Source: Anthopleura xanthogrammica
Taxonomy: Eukaryota; Cnidaria; Anthozoa; Actiniaria; Actiniidae
Length of the DNA: 64,000 bases
Assembly (NCBI GenBank): GCA_964019055.1
Contig: OZ025222.1
Span: 1,657,501-1,721,500, forward strand
Reading direction: 5' to 3'
The notes beneath the pieces are model-generated. The model was not told the origin of the DNA, did not search any database, and saw nothing but the letters and a program-made list of their open reading frames with translations. The position numbers and the translations under genes are program-made. Below are positions 20,611 through 34,035 of the stretch, in pieces (position 1 is the first letter of the stretch; each line of letters opens with the position of its first letter).

Positions 20611-20873
20611 TGTACCTCTCTCTCTCTCCCTCTCTCTCTCCCTCTCTCTCTCCCTCTCTCTCTCCCTCTCTCTCTCCCTCTCTCTCTCTCCCTCTCTCTC
20701 TCCCTCTCTCTCTCCCTCTCTCTCTCTCCCTCTCTCCCTCTCTCCCTCTCTCTCTCTCTCTCTCCCTCTCTCTCTCTCCCTCTCTCTCTCCCTCTCTCCC
20801 TCTCTCCCTCTCTCTCTCTCTCTCTCCCTCTCTCTCTCTCCCTCTCTCTCTCCCTCTCTCTCTCTCCCTCTCT
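20611..20873. repeat. (CT)n microsatellite with phased CCC
   Basis: About 260 bp of (TC)n in which a C is added every 6 to 14 bases. The strand asymmetry is complete: pyrimidines only on the plus strand. Confidence 0.97.
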
Positions 20874-20879
20874 ATCATT

Positions 20880-23420
20880 GCAGAACGTGACACGTTTCCC
20901 TACTTTCCTTCTCAAGGTAAAACTTAAACTATCACCTACCCTCCCCACCCCCAAATATTTTTATCCCATAATTGCCTTGCCTTACATAATTGATTTTATG
21001 ATTTCTTATTCCCAATCTATCCCCTGTAATTATTTCATGAGGGTAAATATAGCTAATAACGTCATGGGCTTGGCGGGTGGTATATCGAGTTGATTAACTG
21101 ACTCCCCTCGCGTGGGTGGAAAATTTGTTTTAGATTTTGATTTTTCTGTTTCGTGAAATGAATTGGATCAAAAGCTCCTTCTAGTTCATTTATAAATGGA
21201 CCGTCGAGATGAGAGGAGTTTTCCTTTCGAACAACAGCGAGTTAATGGTCTATTTGTCACATATTTTTTACTTAAAGAACAATTAAATTGAAATCAAGAT
21301 AAAGCCCTTGTCAGGAAACCTTCGCAAAGAAAATTATCTGCAACCCTATCTAAGAGGAATCTGTTTATATGGCCTTGTGAATGGCTCTTTTACAAAGGCC
21401 AAAAAATGACAATAGACGTCTCAGGCAGGTCCCCTGGAGCTATTGTTGTATTTCGAGTCAGGCTCGTTGGTTTGTCACTCAAATATCTCACCGAGATGGC
21501 AAACATCAAGGCTCGATGACAAGTCGTTAAGCTATGTGTTTGCACTAGGCGTTCATTGATTGGCTGTTCAACGACCTCCTGCCTTTAAGAATAACACTTT
21601 CTATCAATTAACACAGCGCCGATCAAAATGAACGATTTAAAGAAAGCCTCCTACAGAGTTAATTTATGCAGAAACAGCTAACAGCGAACCAAAAAAACTA
21701 TAAAATATTCCACAAAACAACATCTTAAAACGGACCCAAACATTGACTAGTGTATTTGGGAATCCAGTGGTAGTTTTCAAAGGCTCTTAGGGTAGTTTTC
21801 ATAGCGTTTAGGAGAACATTTTGCGATGTATATCAAGACGATAACAAGAAGACCAAGTTTGTCATCGAGTGGCGAACAGAAATAGAATTGGATTACCTTC
21901 GCAATGACCGGAAGAATTCATTTTGATAAAAACGAGAATCCCAGCAAGTTCCGACACCACAAATAACTAGAACGAAGGAAAAGACAAAAGAAACGAGGAA
22001 AAACTAAATTAATAATCGAAAAAGATAAATTCTGGTACTAAAAAAAAATTCTCTCTTCGCCGTGATGCGAGAAGTATAAATACTAGCTCCCACTAGTTAT
22101 AAAACGTCGAAATTTTGACTTGAAAAGTAACTGGGTAAAAAACACACACACACAAAAAGATGCAGAAGGCGTGCTAAGAATTTCACAGGGAATTAGAGTT
22201 GAAACAGCTTCCTTAAGCTCATTTTTTGAGGCATTGCTTCTTTCTAAATCAAGGAAGAGTTTTGATAGACCTAATGTTTTAAGATTAGGTCAAAATCCAA
22301 CTAAACTCACTTCAAAATAAGCTATCGACGTTTTTTGCTTTCGACACTACCACGTCAAATTGAAAACCTTGTTTGGCATTTCTTTCCAATTAAAGGCTAC
22401 CCTTAAGAACCAGGCTTGTATTTCTCAAAGGTTTTATAAGAAAATAGCCCCCTTCGTCAAGAAATTCGTTCTTTCAGGGGTTGTGCTTGTTCTTTCCAGT
22501 TTGAAACTTCGTCGATTCTATCTTCGAGAGTGTTCATGTTTCCTGTTCTCTACACATCACTGCCTATGTTCTTTACTGCTTTTTATCTGCCATTAACAAT
22601 ACTTCTACCCCTCTTCATTCCTGCTTGACTATCTCCATCAAAAAACTAAATAATGAACCACTTTTTTCAAATAATGAAAGTCTTTTTAATACCATTTTTC
22701 GTCAATTCCTTTTCATAGAAATTCATAAATAAATTGGACAGAACCATGTTCTCAAATTCATCTCTTTTAAGACTTACTTGACATTAACTTTCTTTTCCCA
22801 ATACTCACACCTTTAGCTCATTCTCTTAATCTTATCCTACAGTATTTTCTTAATAAATGCTATGCAATTTCCCTTTGTTCACAAACGAGCCATAAATACT
22901 TTCTTCAATAAAGTTTTTTCATGCTTTTGAACATTGTTCACTGTCCCATTTTAATCCTAGACCGCTCTTTCAACTTTTATTTCTATGTACAAAACTCTAG
23001 CTCACTTTTTCAATAGTGCACTGAGCATGGAATTTAATTGAAAGTTTTGTCTATTTTGGCCACTATAACCAAGGTTTTCTAAAGAACACAAACACGAAGT
23101 TAAAAGCCAAATTGTAAGCTTCACAATTAATCAAAGTGTTCCTTTCAATTGGATTTATACAATGCAACATACGCATCGAAATTTTTTCCATTGTTTTTTC
23201 ACATGTCAAAAAACCAGTCAAGATTTGTCAAGAAATGTGTTTTCTCAAATACCAAGCCCCTATAAATTAACTGAAGGTTTTTTTGAAGCTGAACAACGAA
23301 ACCAAAAGGCAATGCAAAAGCCAGGTTTTGTGAAAGATTTTTGGGGGCATTTGAGAGCATACCTCAACTGGGTGGAAGCCTGTGGAAGTCAGTGTTAGGG
23401 TGGTATTATATCCAAGTTTT
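20880..23420. other. No gene seen; region downstream of Zic
   Basis: AT-rich unique DNA lying 3' of the Zic gene. Several frames of 60-80 codons occur but none has recognisable domains or flanking splice signals. Zic loci in animals often keep regulatory DNA at such distances, but I cannot identify enhancers by eye. Confidence 0.55.
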
Positions 23421-23424
23421 CATC

Positions 23425-24873
23425 CTAAATATCAATTCTATGTTCTTCAAAGTAGTTAGGTCTACTGGAACCATACTGTAGCTGATTCTTGCTCACAGCC
23501 CCGTGTACCTTCATGTGTTTTCGAAGAGAGCTCGGGTGGGTATAGTTTTTGTCACAGCCCACAAACCTACAAGCGTAAGGCTTCTCTAACGTATGAACGT
23601 GGATGTGCTTTCGTCTATCGCTCGAGTTTGCAAAACGTTTATCACAGCCTTGAAATTCGCAGGCAAATGGTCTTTCTCCTGTGTGAGTTCGTATGTGTAT
23701 TTTGAGATTCTCAGCTCGGGCGAAGCTTTTTCCACACCCAGTTTCTGAACATGTAAATGGCTTTTCACCGGTATGTACTCGTATGTGATTTATTAGTTTG
23801 TACTTAGCTTTAAAGGGCATGCCGTTCCGAGCGCAATCTTTCCAGTTGCACACAAATTCTGAGACAGCGCCTGTGACTAGATGCCCATCGGTTATATGAG
23901 AAACGAGGTCTTCGATCCTGTAGAACACCATTCCACACAGGTCCAGTTTGTTGGTCAACCAACGGCACACGAGTACTCTGTTTTCGGGCTTCAAGGCTGT
24001 GTATGTCGGACGGGTCTCTGAACTTCGTGGGTAAACGAAAAGACTATGTTCTTCACGGACGACGCTCTTAATACACGTAGTGTTGGGGTAGTAAGAACGG
24101 GGGTAAACCATCGAAGAAGGAATTTCCGATTCTTTAGTACCCGTATTGAGCTCACCACGCAAATCACGTAGCGAGTCCATTGAAGACCTAGACGGCACGA
24201 TACTTGAACTACTTTTGGGATTTGATTCAGTTTGATGCTTTCGAAACACTACATTGATTCCATTTTTAGAGCCATCGGGGATACCAGGAATAATATATCG
24301 CTGCTCGGAGTAGTTTTCTATCTTCCTTGTAGTGTTGACAGCTAAAGAACGCTCAGTAGGGGCACTCGCATTCATCTTTGTGCCACTGTCCTTTTGCAAA
24401 TACTTCTCACTTGAACCGCTAATATCGGAATCTCCATTGTACGATTCTTCGGAATCAGAATAAGAATTCTCTGTTACTGCACCGATCAACTCAGGCCTGT
24501 AAGCCGGGAACGATACATAGGTACTCTGACTGTATTCTCTATTACCACTCGTATTAATATCGTTGCTACGACTGATTGTAGTATCGAAGATATTACTGGT
24601 CCTTTCTCTAGTATTTCTCGCCATCCATAAATGTCTTTCTCTGATTTCCTCACTGCGTTGTAAGCTCTGAGATTCACTGTCATACCTTAAGCGATCCGCT
24701 GGCGAGCTAGCCAGACTATCCGTTAAGTCTAATGAAACGCTCTCGTGACTTGGTTTAGTAGACACGAGTTCGGGTTCTACACTAGACCGTCTAGAGTGTC
24801 CTGACATTTGACTAGAGCAAACATCCATGGGCTCTGTTTTGATGATAATGTGAGGAAAGCTGGCTAACTCCAT
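23425..24873 (-). CDS. ZIC: Zic-family C2H2 zinc-finger transcription factor
   Basis: Single-exon gene of 482 codons. Zic proteins are nuclear DNA-binding factors of the Gli/Glis/Zic superfamily acting in neural and mesodermal patterning. Five fingers occupy residues about 302-458. Fingers 1 and 2 have the tandem CWCH2 signature (CRW then CNWKDC). Fingers 3 to 5 carry [32 protein letters not shown] and [15 protein letters not shown], which are diagnostic for Zic over Gli or Glis. Residues 1-300 are low-complexity and Ser-rich with an IKTEP motif (a sumoylation consensus) near residue 12. The C-terminal tail is only about 24 residues. Oddities: finger 5 has Cys-x4-Cys spacing rather than the Cys-x2-Cys I expect in bilaterian Zic, and finger 1 has a short Cys-x9-Cys loop. 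No ZOC motif was seen. The paralogue number cannot be assigned. Confidence 0.95.
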   Translation of the reverse strand: MELASFPHIIIKTEPMDVCSSQMSGHSRRSSVEPELVSTKPSHESVSLDLTDSLASSPADRLRYDSESQSLQRSEEIRERHLWMARNTRERTSNIFDTTISRSNDINTSGNREYSQSTYVSFPAYRPELIGAVTENSYSDSEESYNGDSDISGSSEKYLQKDSGTKMNASAPTERSLAVNTTRKIENYSEQRYIIPGIPDGSKNGINVVFRKHQTESNPKSSSSIVPSRSSMDSLRDLRGELNTGTKESEIPSSMVYPRSYYPNTTCIKSVVREEHSLFVYPRSSETRPTYTALKPENRVLVCRWLTNKLDLCGMVFYRIEDLVSHITDGHLVTGAVSEFVCNWKDCARNGMPFKAKYKLINHIRVHTGEKPFTCSETGCGKSFARAENLKIHIRTHTGERPFACEFQGCDKRFANSSDRRKHIHVHTLEKPYACRFVGCDKNYTHPSSLRKHMKVHGAVSKNQLQYGSSRPNYFEEHRIDI

Positions 24874-27035
24874 CCTATATGGTGCTCACTCCAAGAATTG
24901 CGAGTCCAGATTACCCTACAAAGACGTGTAGGATAATCTAACTCCACAATCCACCGGGTCTTGTATGCCTGGTGTGTATTGGTGAATGATTACAATCGCG
25001 CTACTAAGCATCGCTCGTTCGGCGTTACATCAATTGACTCCACTACGCAGGCGCGTAGTTAAATTAGTCATGCGCAGTCTTAGCGCTCTGTGGGTATTGC
25101 ATTGAAGCTGTGTTTGAGGTAGCTCCAACCATCTGAACACCCTGCCGAGTTTTTTTCAATATAAGCCGACGATTCAATCAAATTTGCATTGAAACAATTT
25201 CTCTCACAGCGCGCAAGCACAGCAAGTTATCTCAGCGTTAGCTTCGCTCGGTACAACCATCTGCACTCGAAGCGCCTGACTCCAATGTCTTTAGCGCTTT
25301 TAACTCACACAACCAGAGCATTGACCATCAAGGACACACTTCTAGGACTCTTCTCAGTCCAAAAAATTGAATATCTACTCGAAAACTCCAGTGTTCAAAT
25401 CAATCCCGTCAACCTTACTTTTTGCCTCGAGTTTCACCGGTTATAACTCTCTCTTCCGTCGCGAGAGAACTCTATCTATCGACCCAAGTAGAATTACTAT
25501 CTTTTCGCTCTATCTAAACGATTCTTTATGCCAGAAGTTATTGGTTGAAGCGAATGGAATCCTTATTGTAATTCAATCTTTTAAGTCCCCTGCATCGCTT
25601 AGCTTCTAAAAAGCACTAGATGGAAATTGCTACCCCCCTCAGAGTTCGCCCCCGACTACCAATCCAAATTACAAATACATCGCCTATTCAACGACATTTA
25701 AGTTTATCTTTAAGTCAAACAACTCTTAAAATGCTAAATGTTCTACACCCTCAAGCGATGATAATAAATGCCCCGAAAATTTGCCCCCGAGCTTGGCGGG
25801 AAAAGATCTTCCCCGCGAAGATTGCGTGATTTTTATGGCGCAGCCATGCCGGACAAACAGACTTCCAATAGCTAGAGTCTATGACCTGGCATATTATTTC
25901 TGTAGTAAGAGGATGGAATATTCTAGTTTCAATCCTCTCTCCCCGGGAGATCTATGGGAGATCTTTATTAATCACGAACACCAGCAGTTTTGTACGGAGT
26001 TGCCAACTTAGAGCCTGTTTCTAAGACAGATCAATCGTTTATGGCAGAGATTCTGGCATTTTATCGCCCCTATAATAGTTCTCTGGTCTCAAAGGCCAAC
26101 AAAATCGACAGATAAGCCACAAACACCTAAACACAGGGACTTGCGGGAGCTCGCAGACAGTTTGACCCCCACTTGGATTGCGAGATAAAAGTCCGTTCAA
26201 CAGCCTGCATCAAACCAGTAATCAAACCACGGTTTAAAAGCATTTTAGCCAACATTTACACTCTATTTTTTCACCTTCCTGTTCCTTAATTCAATTCGTG
26301 TTCGACTTTTTTAAATCAAAAATCATTCTCTAAAAAATACTTCTTAAATTAACATCTTGAATTTTTTTTTTATTCTAATTTATATTTAGTTCTTAAGAGC
26401 TTTTATGTCATGTTAATTTTATGTCCCCAAGTCAAATGAGCGAATTTATGTATGAGGTTTTTTATCGTCACCTTTGACAACTTTTGACAGAAATGAATGA
26501 CAAGGCTTGTAATATTTTACCCACCCCTCCCCAACATTTTAGTTTGTGAGAGCCAATACCTCACCACCCCTCCCTTGGTCAAATACATTTTGCTAACTTA
26601 GTGATTTAAAGTAATCTTAAACCGAAGATAAAAAAAAAACATTCACACATTTGGTCTCTCAATTAATTTCATTGATAAAATGAGATTTCTTACATTCTTA
26701 ACGTACGATTTCACCTTCAAAAATATCCGACATCAAGTTGATAACCTGGTTAAAGCGGGCACCCGAGAAATACAGGTTTGTGTTCGTAATACAGAGGGTG
26801 ATAATTTCCAGAGAATCTTTATATATAGCTATCACTCGACTTCCTGATATCGTGCTCTAACGTTCCTGATGCGTGCCGATATAATTGATTTGATTTTAAG
26901 TTCAGTTTCAAATTGTCTCTCCTACATGTTCGACCAATATCTCTTAAGAGAGATGGTTATTCTTGAAGTGATTTATTAAACTCGTCTTTTTATACAATCA
27001 TTAATCTAACCGAAAAAAACTTCACATTTTATCGA
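24874..27035. other. No gene seen; upstream of Zic
   Basis: Contains the Zic 5' region. Open frames of 60-85 codons at 25189-26011 lack domain features. CpG-containing segments occur at about 24990-25300, compatible with a promoter region, but no TATA box is clear. Confidence 0.5.
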
Positions 27036-27037
27036 TA

Positions 27038-27478
27038 CCCTGAAACAATCTTTGGGCTGATGAAATGGTTAACTCAAAGCTCAGTCGAATCCTGAAACAA
27101 CCTCTGGGCTGATCTAAGTCAGGGCATGGTTAACTCACAGATCAGTCGAATCCTGAAACAACCTCTGGGCTGATCTAAGTAAGGGGACGGCTAACTCACA
27201 GAATGAACCCTGAAACAACCTCTGTCTGATCTAAGTCAGGGCATGGCTCACTCACAGATCAAACTCTGAAACAACCTCTGGGCTGATCTAAGTCACGGCA
27301 CGGAATTTAGCTTGTTAGAGTTTGCGGAGTGAGGAAAACCGAAAAAAAAACCAACCTCGAATCAAAGAAGAGACCTAACAGCTAACAAACCCTACTCACA
27401 TGTGATGTTGAGTCCAGGAATCGAACCTAAGACCCCAGAACTGACAGACGAGCACATACACTACCTGATTAAACTGAC
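27038..27478 (-). mobile_element. tRNA-derived SINE with about five tail units, minus strand
   Basis: Tail units with CCTGAAACAACCTCTGGGCT recur at about 57-bp steps from 27042 to 27300. The body with CTCACATGTGATG and the head with a degenerate B box (TTAGGTTCGATTCC on the minus strand) follow up to 27478. Confidence 0.85.
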
Positions 27479-28995
27479 TCAACCTGACCATCGATCCTAT
27501 GGCCTAAGGCATTATTGTAAATAAGGAAGAGACGATAAGTCATCGAAAAAAAAAAAAAAAAAAACTAATAAGAAAAGCCGTTCAGCGCACGCAAACCAGT
27601 AATAATAATAATAATCTGGCTTAGAGGAAACTTTAAAAAAACAAAGCAAACCATGGTTGCTATGGCAACTACTACCTCTGACTGTGCCTATATCTTTACA
27701 CCTTCAGACCTTAGCTAAGTAAAATAGTTTTGATATATTTTTACTTAGGTCAAATTGATTGTATTTTCTCTTAGTACTTACTAGTTTAGTGTCTTCGTGT
27801 TCTTGTTCTTGTTCTTGTAGTTGTTTTTGTTGTTGTTCTTCATCTTCTTCGAGGTCCTCTCCAAAAAATTAAAGATTCATCTAAAAACAACAAAGGTGTC
27901 AAAAAGGTCTATGCTTTGTACGGGGGGAGGGGTGGGTGGGTAAAGTACGTGTAGTCAACTAAAGAAGTGGTCACAATTCTCAAAGGGTTTTGCTATGAAA
28001 TAGATTTCCAAAACGCGTTTCCATAAATAATTAAACAGTCAGCTGTCTTGGTACAATGGAAGACTGAAGAACTTTAAGCACGCAAGACTTGCTGCACATC
28101 AGGCCTGTGGTGGCACTTTCACGATCAAAACATCATAAAACACGCTATCGCCGCCCCATAAAAGACAATTGTCAGGCTAGGGCATGCAAGAAACTTAGCC
28201 ATTGAATTTAAAAAGAAGTAGAAACACGGAACAACTTCAATTTTGGTGAAAACGTTCAAGTGGTCAAAAATTTATTTTGATCAAACCCAAAAACAAATTA
28301 TACAGAGGGTGTTAGAACACTGGAAAAATAATCAGATTAAAATTTATAGGTAAATTACTAAATAGAAAATATAAAAGCAAGCACTAAATACATTTTTTTT
28401 TTTTTTTGGACAAAAATGTTTTTGCAAAAAAATTATGTGTTTTACAAAAACATATTCTCTTCCGGTATTTTTTTAATTTCTATTTATTTATCTATTTTTT
28501 GTTTCTCTGCTTTTTGTTTCTCTGCTTTTCGTTTCTCTGCTCTGTCTTTGTTTGCTTAAAATGTGCTTTTAGCACATTGTAGAATTGATTATATCTTCAA
28601 AATAAGAAAAATCACGGTCAATAAACTGACACAAAGAAAGGCACATATTGCAAAGGAAGCTTTACTTCTGACTGCTTGAGAAAATTTTTGTGGACGCTTA
28701 TACTTTGAAATTATTTAAAAAAATGTCTCATGTACAGGAAAATATAAAATCGTTTTTACTGAAATATTTTTCGGTTGAGTTTTGTTTTCATTTCCAAGGA
28801 CATTGTAGATATGACTCGCGAGAAACTGAGAACAATGACAACCTGCCAAACAAATGACTATATGCACGATTCTCAAACCTCTACAGTTATAGTACTAAAA
28901 CAAAGCTTATGAATTAGGTGGCTAGAATACTTTGATTGTCGATTCGTGTGTCAGAGAATGCCTTGAAAAGAGAGAAAGAGAAAAAGAAGAAGAAG
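27479..28995. other. No gene seen
   Basis: AT-rich DNA with an A run at 27546-27563, an (AAT)n at about 27600 and three copies of a 17-bp TTTTTGTTTCTCTGC unit at about 28496-28545. Confidence 0.6.
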
Positions 28996-28997
28996 AA

Positions 28998-29155
28998 ACA
29001 GAAGCAGAAGCAGAAGCAGAAGCAGAAGCAGAAGCAGAAGCAGAAGCAGAAGCAGAAGCAGAAGCAGAAGCAGAAGCAGAAGCAGAAGCAGAAGCAGAAG
29101 CAGAAGCAGAAGCAGAAGCAGAAGCAGAAGCAGAAGCAGAAGCAGAAGAAGCAGA
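28998..29155. repeat. (AGAAGC)n hexanucleotide array
   Basis: About 25 nearly perfect copies of the hexamer. The plus strand reads as Glu-Ala or Lys-Gln dipeptide repeats; no flanking gene structure supports coding. Confidence 0.97.
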
Positions 29156-29159
29156 AGAA

Positions 29160-32100
29160 CAAGAAGAACAAGATAAGAAATGAGAAGAACCGAGAAAAAG
29201 AAACAGATGGAATTAAGTTAAACAGTTTTAATATCACATTGACTCGTGTTTTCATTTAACGCACACCAAACTGAGTTAACATCGTATCCAGGTGCAAACA
29301 TTCAGTTCATACAGCGGAAGTGTGCCAGCAAGATACTAAGAGACGAATGGCACACTCTGATTGTCGAGACGCGCGTGCATGAGTAGAAACGACTCAATTT
29401 GTTAAGAACCTCTTTAGCAATCTGTTAAGCACTCTCTTCTCTTCTGTTCTCTTCTGTTCTTTTCTCTTCTCTTCTCTCCTCTCCTCTCTTCTCTTCTCTT
29501 TCTGTCCTTCTCTATAATTTGTCTAAGCAATTTTTCACATAGTTACTCACAAATTAATCAACTTCAAAAACAAACGACTAGTTCATCAACCTTGAACTCA
29601 TGCAATTCTGAGGACAAGTGTTTCTGCCTAATCTGAGTGAGTAACAGGTGTATTAGTATAGACAACGGATATATATCCCTACCCGTAGAAATCATGCAAA
29701 ACTATTTGTTATTAAACACTTCCCTATTTTATCTCATACGATGTGTTTGCAGTTCTTATTAAGATAATAATTTCATTTGTTAAACAGTTAGAAAATTTAT
29801 ATACAGCGTAAACCAAAATTTAACATATTTATTATGATTAAATCTCTTTGAGATAACTTGAAATTCAAAAATTACCTTCAAACTGTCAAAATAGAACAAA
29901 ATAATTCTCGACTCTTTTCATCGTTCCTTTATTCTTTTGTATATCCTAGCTTTTATTCTCGATTTTTTTTTATTCCTTGGTGAAAATTATGACGCTCAAA
30001 TCTTCCGCCCCTTTTCATTTTCCATCTTGAACCGTTTTCTTTAGAAATGAAAGTAAAAAGGGGTCAGAATTCACTGGTTCTTTGCGGCTCTCCTTCTCCA
30101 CAGGAGCCGGAAAAGATTGACTAACGATAACTAACAGGTTATGCACCTAATTTCGAGAAAAAAGGCCTCTCTGAATAGCTGTATATTCGATAGCATATTA
30201 CTGATTTATTATGTTGAACTAGAAGCTAGGTAAAAGTCAGAAAAGCAAAGAAAAAACATTCTGTATTCAGTTTTACAAAAAGAGATGTATTGGCTACAAT
30301 AGGTAAAACATGTTGGGTTAGCCTGGTTTTGGCTTCTCAGTAAGAGACTCTCGTATTCATTATGCAAAGTAAAGAATTAACTGAAGTATTCTGTATTTCT
30401 TTAAAAAGAGATGTATTGGCTACAATAGTTAAAACATGTTGGTTTAGCCTGGTTTTGGCTTCTAAAAGACTCTAGTTATAATTTACCACGATGACTCGAG
30501 CTGGGTTCACTATGCGCAGTATATATTAAGCTGTGCTCAAAATACACACACGACAAACCCACCTTTTTGGAAAAAAATATATTTTACCCAACAAAGAAAT
30601 GTGATGTAAAAACTTTAAAGCTGAGCTCGAATTTTCTCACGGGTTTCATAGTGTTTATTTTTCTGGTATCTATTCATACCTGTAAAGTGCTTATTGTAAT
30701 CGAGCTCGCAGATTGTGCTTTTTGAATTGCGAAGTGTTAATCACCTTTGTCTTATTGTCAAGTCTGTGAAGATTTTCTAAATTCCGAGTTTGCGACTGAC
30801 TTCTTTGATCTTAATTGTTTCTTGCGTCTTACTTGACCAAATAAAATTAAAAAGTCTAAGATTAGATTTTTTTTCTTAGTGCCGAGTTGTTCTTGGTTTA
30901 GTTATGATTGGCGTTGTGGAATTGAATATATCTGATGCACAATAAACTGAAGTCAATTATCAGTTAAATGGTGGTGTGATGTGTGGCGTGACTCTGTATA
31001 CTGACGACAACAAGTTGAAGAAAACCAAATTTTGTATAAATTTTAAAATATAAGGGAAATTTTGAAATGTTTGTAAAGAATAAAGAAAAAAATGAAAAAG
31101 AAGAAGAAGAAGAAGAAGAAGAAGAAGAATACATGAAGATAGAGAAAGTAGAAGATCAGAAGAGAGAGCACCTTATTACAATTTCTTGAAAAAGTAGTTT
31201 AAAATCTCTAAACGGGAAAACTAACCAAGTTCATATTATGGTTGTCGAAAATAATCCCACAATAATCGCAAAAATTCCTAAAACTCTCCATCATTATACC
31301 GACCACTTTAACTACAACAACGACACCAGCTCAATAGCATGTCCTCAAAACTGAGAACTTTAATCAAAGTAACTGTATATGTCGGCAATGGTTTTCAGAT
31401 AGAAACCCTTTGATAGAGTTTTGATTGCATCTTTTCCCACGGATACGAGTCGATTCTATTGTTGAGCATTCAATAACTCAAGTCACTGTTTTGACTCGGT
31501 ATGCAGGTTCTCGATTCCTTTGTCAAAATTTTTATTCTAGCCTCAAAAGAACAACCTCAGTGTTACCAGAGAAAACTTAGAGAAAACCTTAAGAATTCAA
31601 AAAAATTCCCAGAAAAATTACAAAGAAAAAATAACTCTAAATGTTGCCAAAAAATGTAAGTTTTTCTAAACGAATTTTGACAGCAAATAAGCGTTTTATT
31701 TACATAGTATTAGGATCGAAGTGCATGCAAATTTGATCGCAAAAAGAGCATTTCTCAAGATTTGTACATCTTTCTAAAAATTTAACTTAGAACTTTATAA
31801 TTATTAGAAACGGTAGCCAGAATGAAGTACACAAAGAAATAAAAATACATCAAAATTTGTGTCGTTAAACTTAAATAGTTTAGTGCAATTCGTTTGGTTG
31901 TCAGGCGTTTCCAGAATGTTTTAACGCGGATTCGACCGTGTGAGTCATTAGTTTTTGCAACGGCGCGGGAACAAACCTATATACCCACTTTTTATTATCA
32001 AAAGGTTGTTTTTTAAATATTTGAAATTCTAACACGAGAAAAATATTTAGAAAACAGAGTATATGAGAAACAAGGAAAAAATCTTAGTTTGAAAACGTTA

Positions 32101-33050
32101 TTTTTTTCAGCATAGTATGGCATTGCTCATATTCAGTCGAGTTGAGAGTATTTAGTAAACAAATTACAAAAAGAAAAAAGGAAGAAAAATACCCAGAAAG
32201 GTTAAAGGAAAATTGTAGAAAGTATATTGGAACAGTGTTTCGCTTTTCCACGTTTTGAATTTGTAAAGAAAAGCCCCAAAAAGAACTTCCACGACCATTA
32301 TATATTCCTGAATCAATTGCTAGGATATCTGAATCACAGAAAGAAACATTACATGAAAACAGCTGCATTATTGCAGAATTCTCACAGATGACCCTACCAT
32401 ATGGCCTTCCAAATAGTCGTGGAGTATAATGTGAATAAAGACTTACTGTGACACGCTTTGGAAACGAGTATTTTGTTTTTCAACAAAGCCAGGTGCTTGG
32501 AAACAACGGTGGAAGAGTTTGGACTCCAACAAGGTCAAGCAACAAAATTAGCAGCCAAATAAAAAAGACAATTGATTCAAAACTATTCATCAACTATACG
32601 ACCCTACATTCAGTTATGCCAGGAGTTTGATCACTTCAGTTTTTTATCTTATAAGATCACACGTTTTCGACCCAAACAAATGCTTGTTTTATTCAGTAGT
32701 GTTTTTTCCCCCGGCGGAGTGTCACGAACACGAACATGAACTCGTGTCACACGGTTCAGATTGAACACTTCTACATGCAGTGCCAGCCAACAATTTTTTT
32801 GAAATAAAACTTTTGAACTACTCGTACGTTTTCTCCCCAAAAAATTATGTGTTCTTAGTTGTGGTCTAGAATGCAGTTTGCTACACAAAACGTTGTGTAA
32901 TCATACGACGGGATTTTTTCTATGCAATTCTCGTTCGTTTGTGATTCGAAGAAGAGTGACAGCAATGTAAAGGGGGGACGAAATATGGAAAAGAAGAATA
33001 AAGAATGAAGACTACGTATACGAAGAAGAATGATAGGAAAATAAAGAGAG
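29160..33050. other. No gene seen
   Basis: Long AT-rich stretch. It holds a CTCTT-rich tract (about 29430-29510), a direct duplication of about 125 bp (TGTATTGGCTACAATAG at about 30287 and 30412) and a short (AAG)n at 31099-31130. No open frame exceeds 95 codons and none has recognisable features. Confidence 0.6.
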
Positions 33051-33530
33051 AAAAGCAAGACAAAAACGAGAAGGCAAAGCTAATGAAGATGACAATGAAG
33101 ACAAAGACGAAGAGAAAAGTTAGGGAAACAGAGCCAGAAGAAGCAGTAAAAATTACAAAAAGATAAGTAGACCGAAAAGAAGATGATGAAGATGAAGAAC
33201 GAGAACAAGAACAAGAAGTACAAGAAGACGTACAATAAGACGAAGAACAAGGAGAACAAGAACAACAAGAACTAGAACTAGAAGTAGAGGTTGTTTCAGG
33301 GTTCGATAGACTGTGAGCTTGCCGTGCCGTGACGTTGATCAGCCCAGAGGTTGTTTCAGGGCTCGATAGACGGCGAGCTTGCCGTGCCCTGACTTAGATC
33401 AGCCCAGAGGTTGTTTCAGGGTTTAATCTGTGAGTTAGCCATGCCCTGACTTAGATCAGCCCAGAGGCTGTTTCAGGGTTCAATCTGTGAGTTAGCCATG
33501 CCCTGACTTTGATCAGCCGATCTTTTAACG
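33051..33530 (+). mobile_element. A/G-rich tract and headless SINE tail array
   Basis: A 230-bp purine-rich tract of GAAGAACAAG type runs straight into four 57-bp tail units (CAGAGGTTGTTTCAGG at about 33288, 33349, 33405, 33463). No tRNA-like head is present, so this is a tail-only derivative. Confidence 0.8.
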
Positions 33531-33827
33531 GTTCGATAAAAAAATTGATGTTTGAGGTCTTGTTTGTTCTAGATAAGACATGATGCCAAGCCCCCAAAAC
33601 AAAGCCTTAATCAGGACAATAAAAAAATTAATTTACTAAGTTCCTACATTAATAGGCGTGGTTGAGCATAAAGAGCCATCACTACAAAACCAGGCCCTAC
33701 CGGTAAACTAAGGCCGAGTAGGCTTGATCATGAACTGTACTGCGAGTCTCAATAGAGAAATATAAAATCGAGTGGTACTATTCTTTATGACTCCACCCTT
33801 TTGCAAGAAATGTTTTTCGAGTATATA

Positions 33828-34035
33828 CAAAGAGGAAGGAAGGAAAGAAGGAGAGAGGGAGAGAAGGAGGGAAGGAGGGAAGGAGGGAAGGAGGGAAGGA
33901 GGGAAGGAGGGAAGGAGGGAAGGAGGGAAGGAGGGAAGGAGGGAAGGAGGGAAGGAGGGAAGGAGGGAAGGAGGGAAGGAGGGAAGGAGGGAAGGAAGGA
34001 AGGATTGTAGAATGGAAGGAAGGAAGGAAGGATTG
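33828..34035. repeat. (GGGAAGGA)n microsatellite
   Basis: About 190 bp of an 8-bp purine unit, with a GATTGTAGAATGGAA block duplicated at its right edge (about 34003 and 34031). Confidence 0.96.

Noticed and set aside
28932..29259. Glu-Ala and Lys-Gln dipeptide frames
   Set aside because: (AGAAGC)n array; equally open in other frames and without flanking splice structure.
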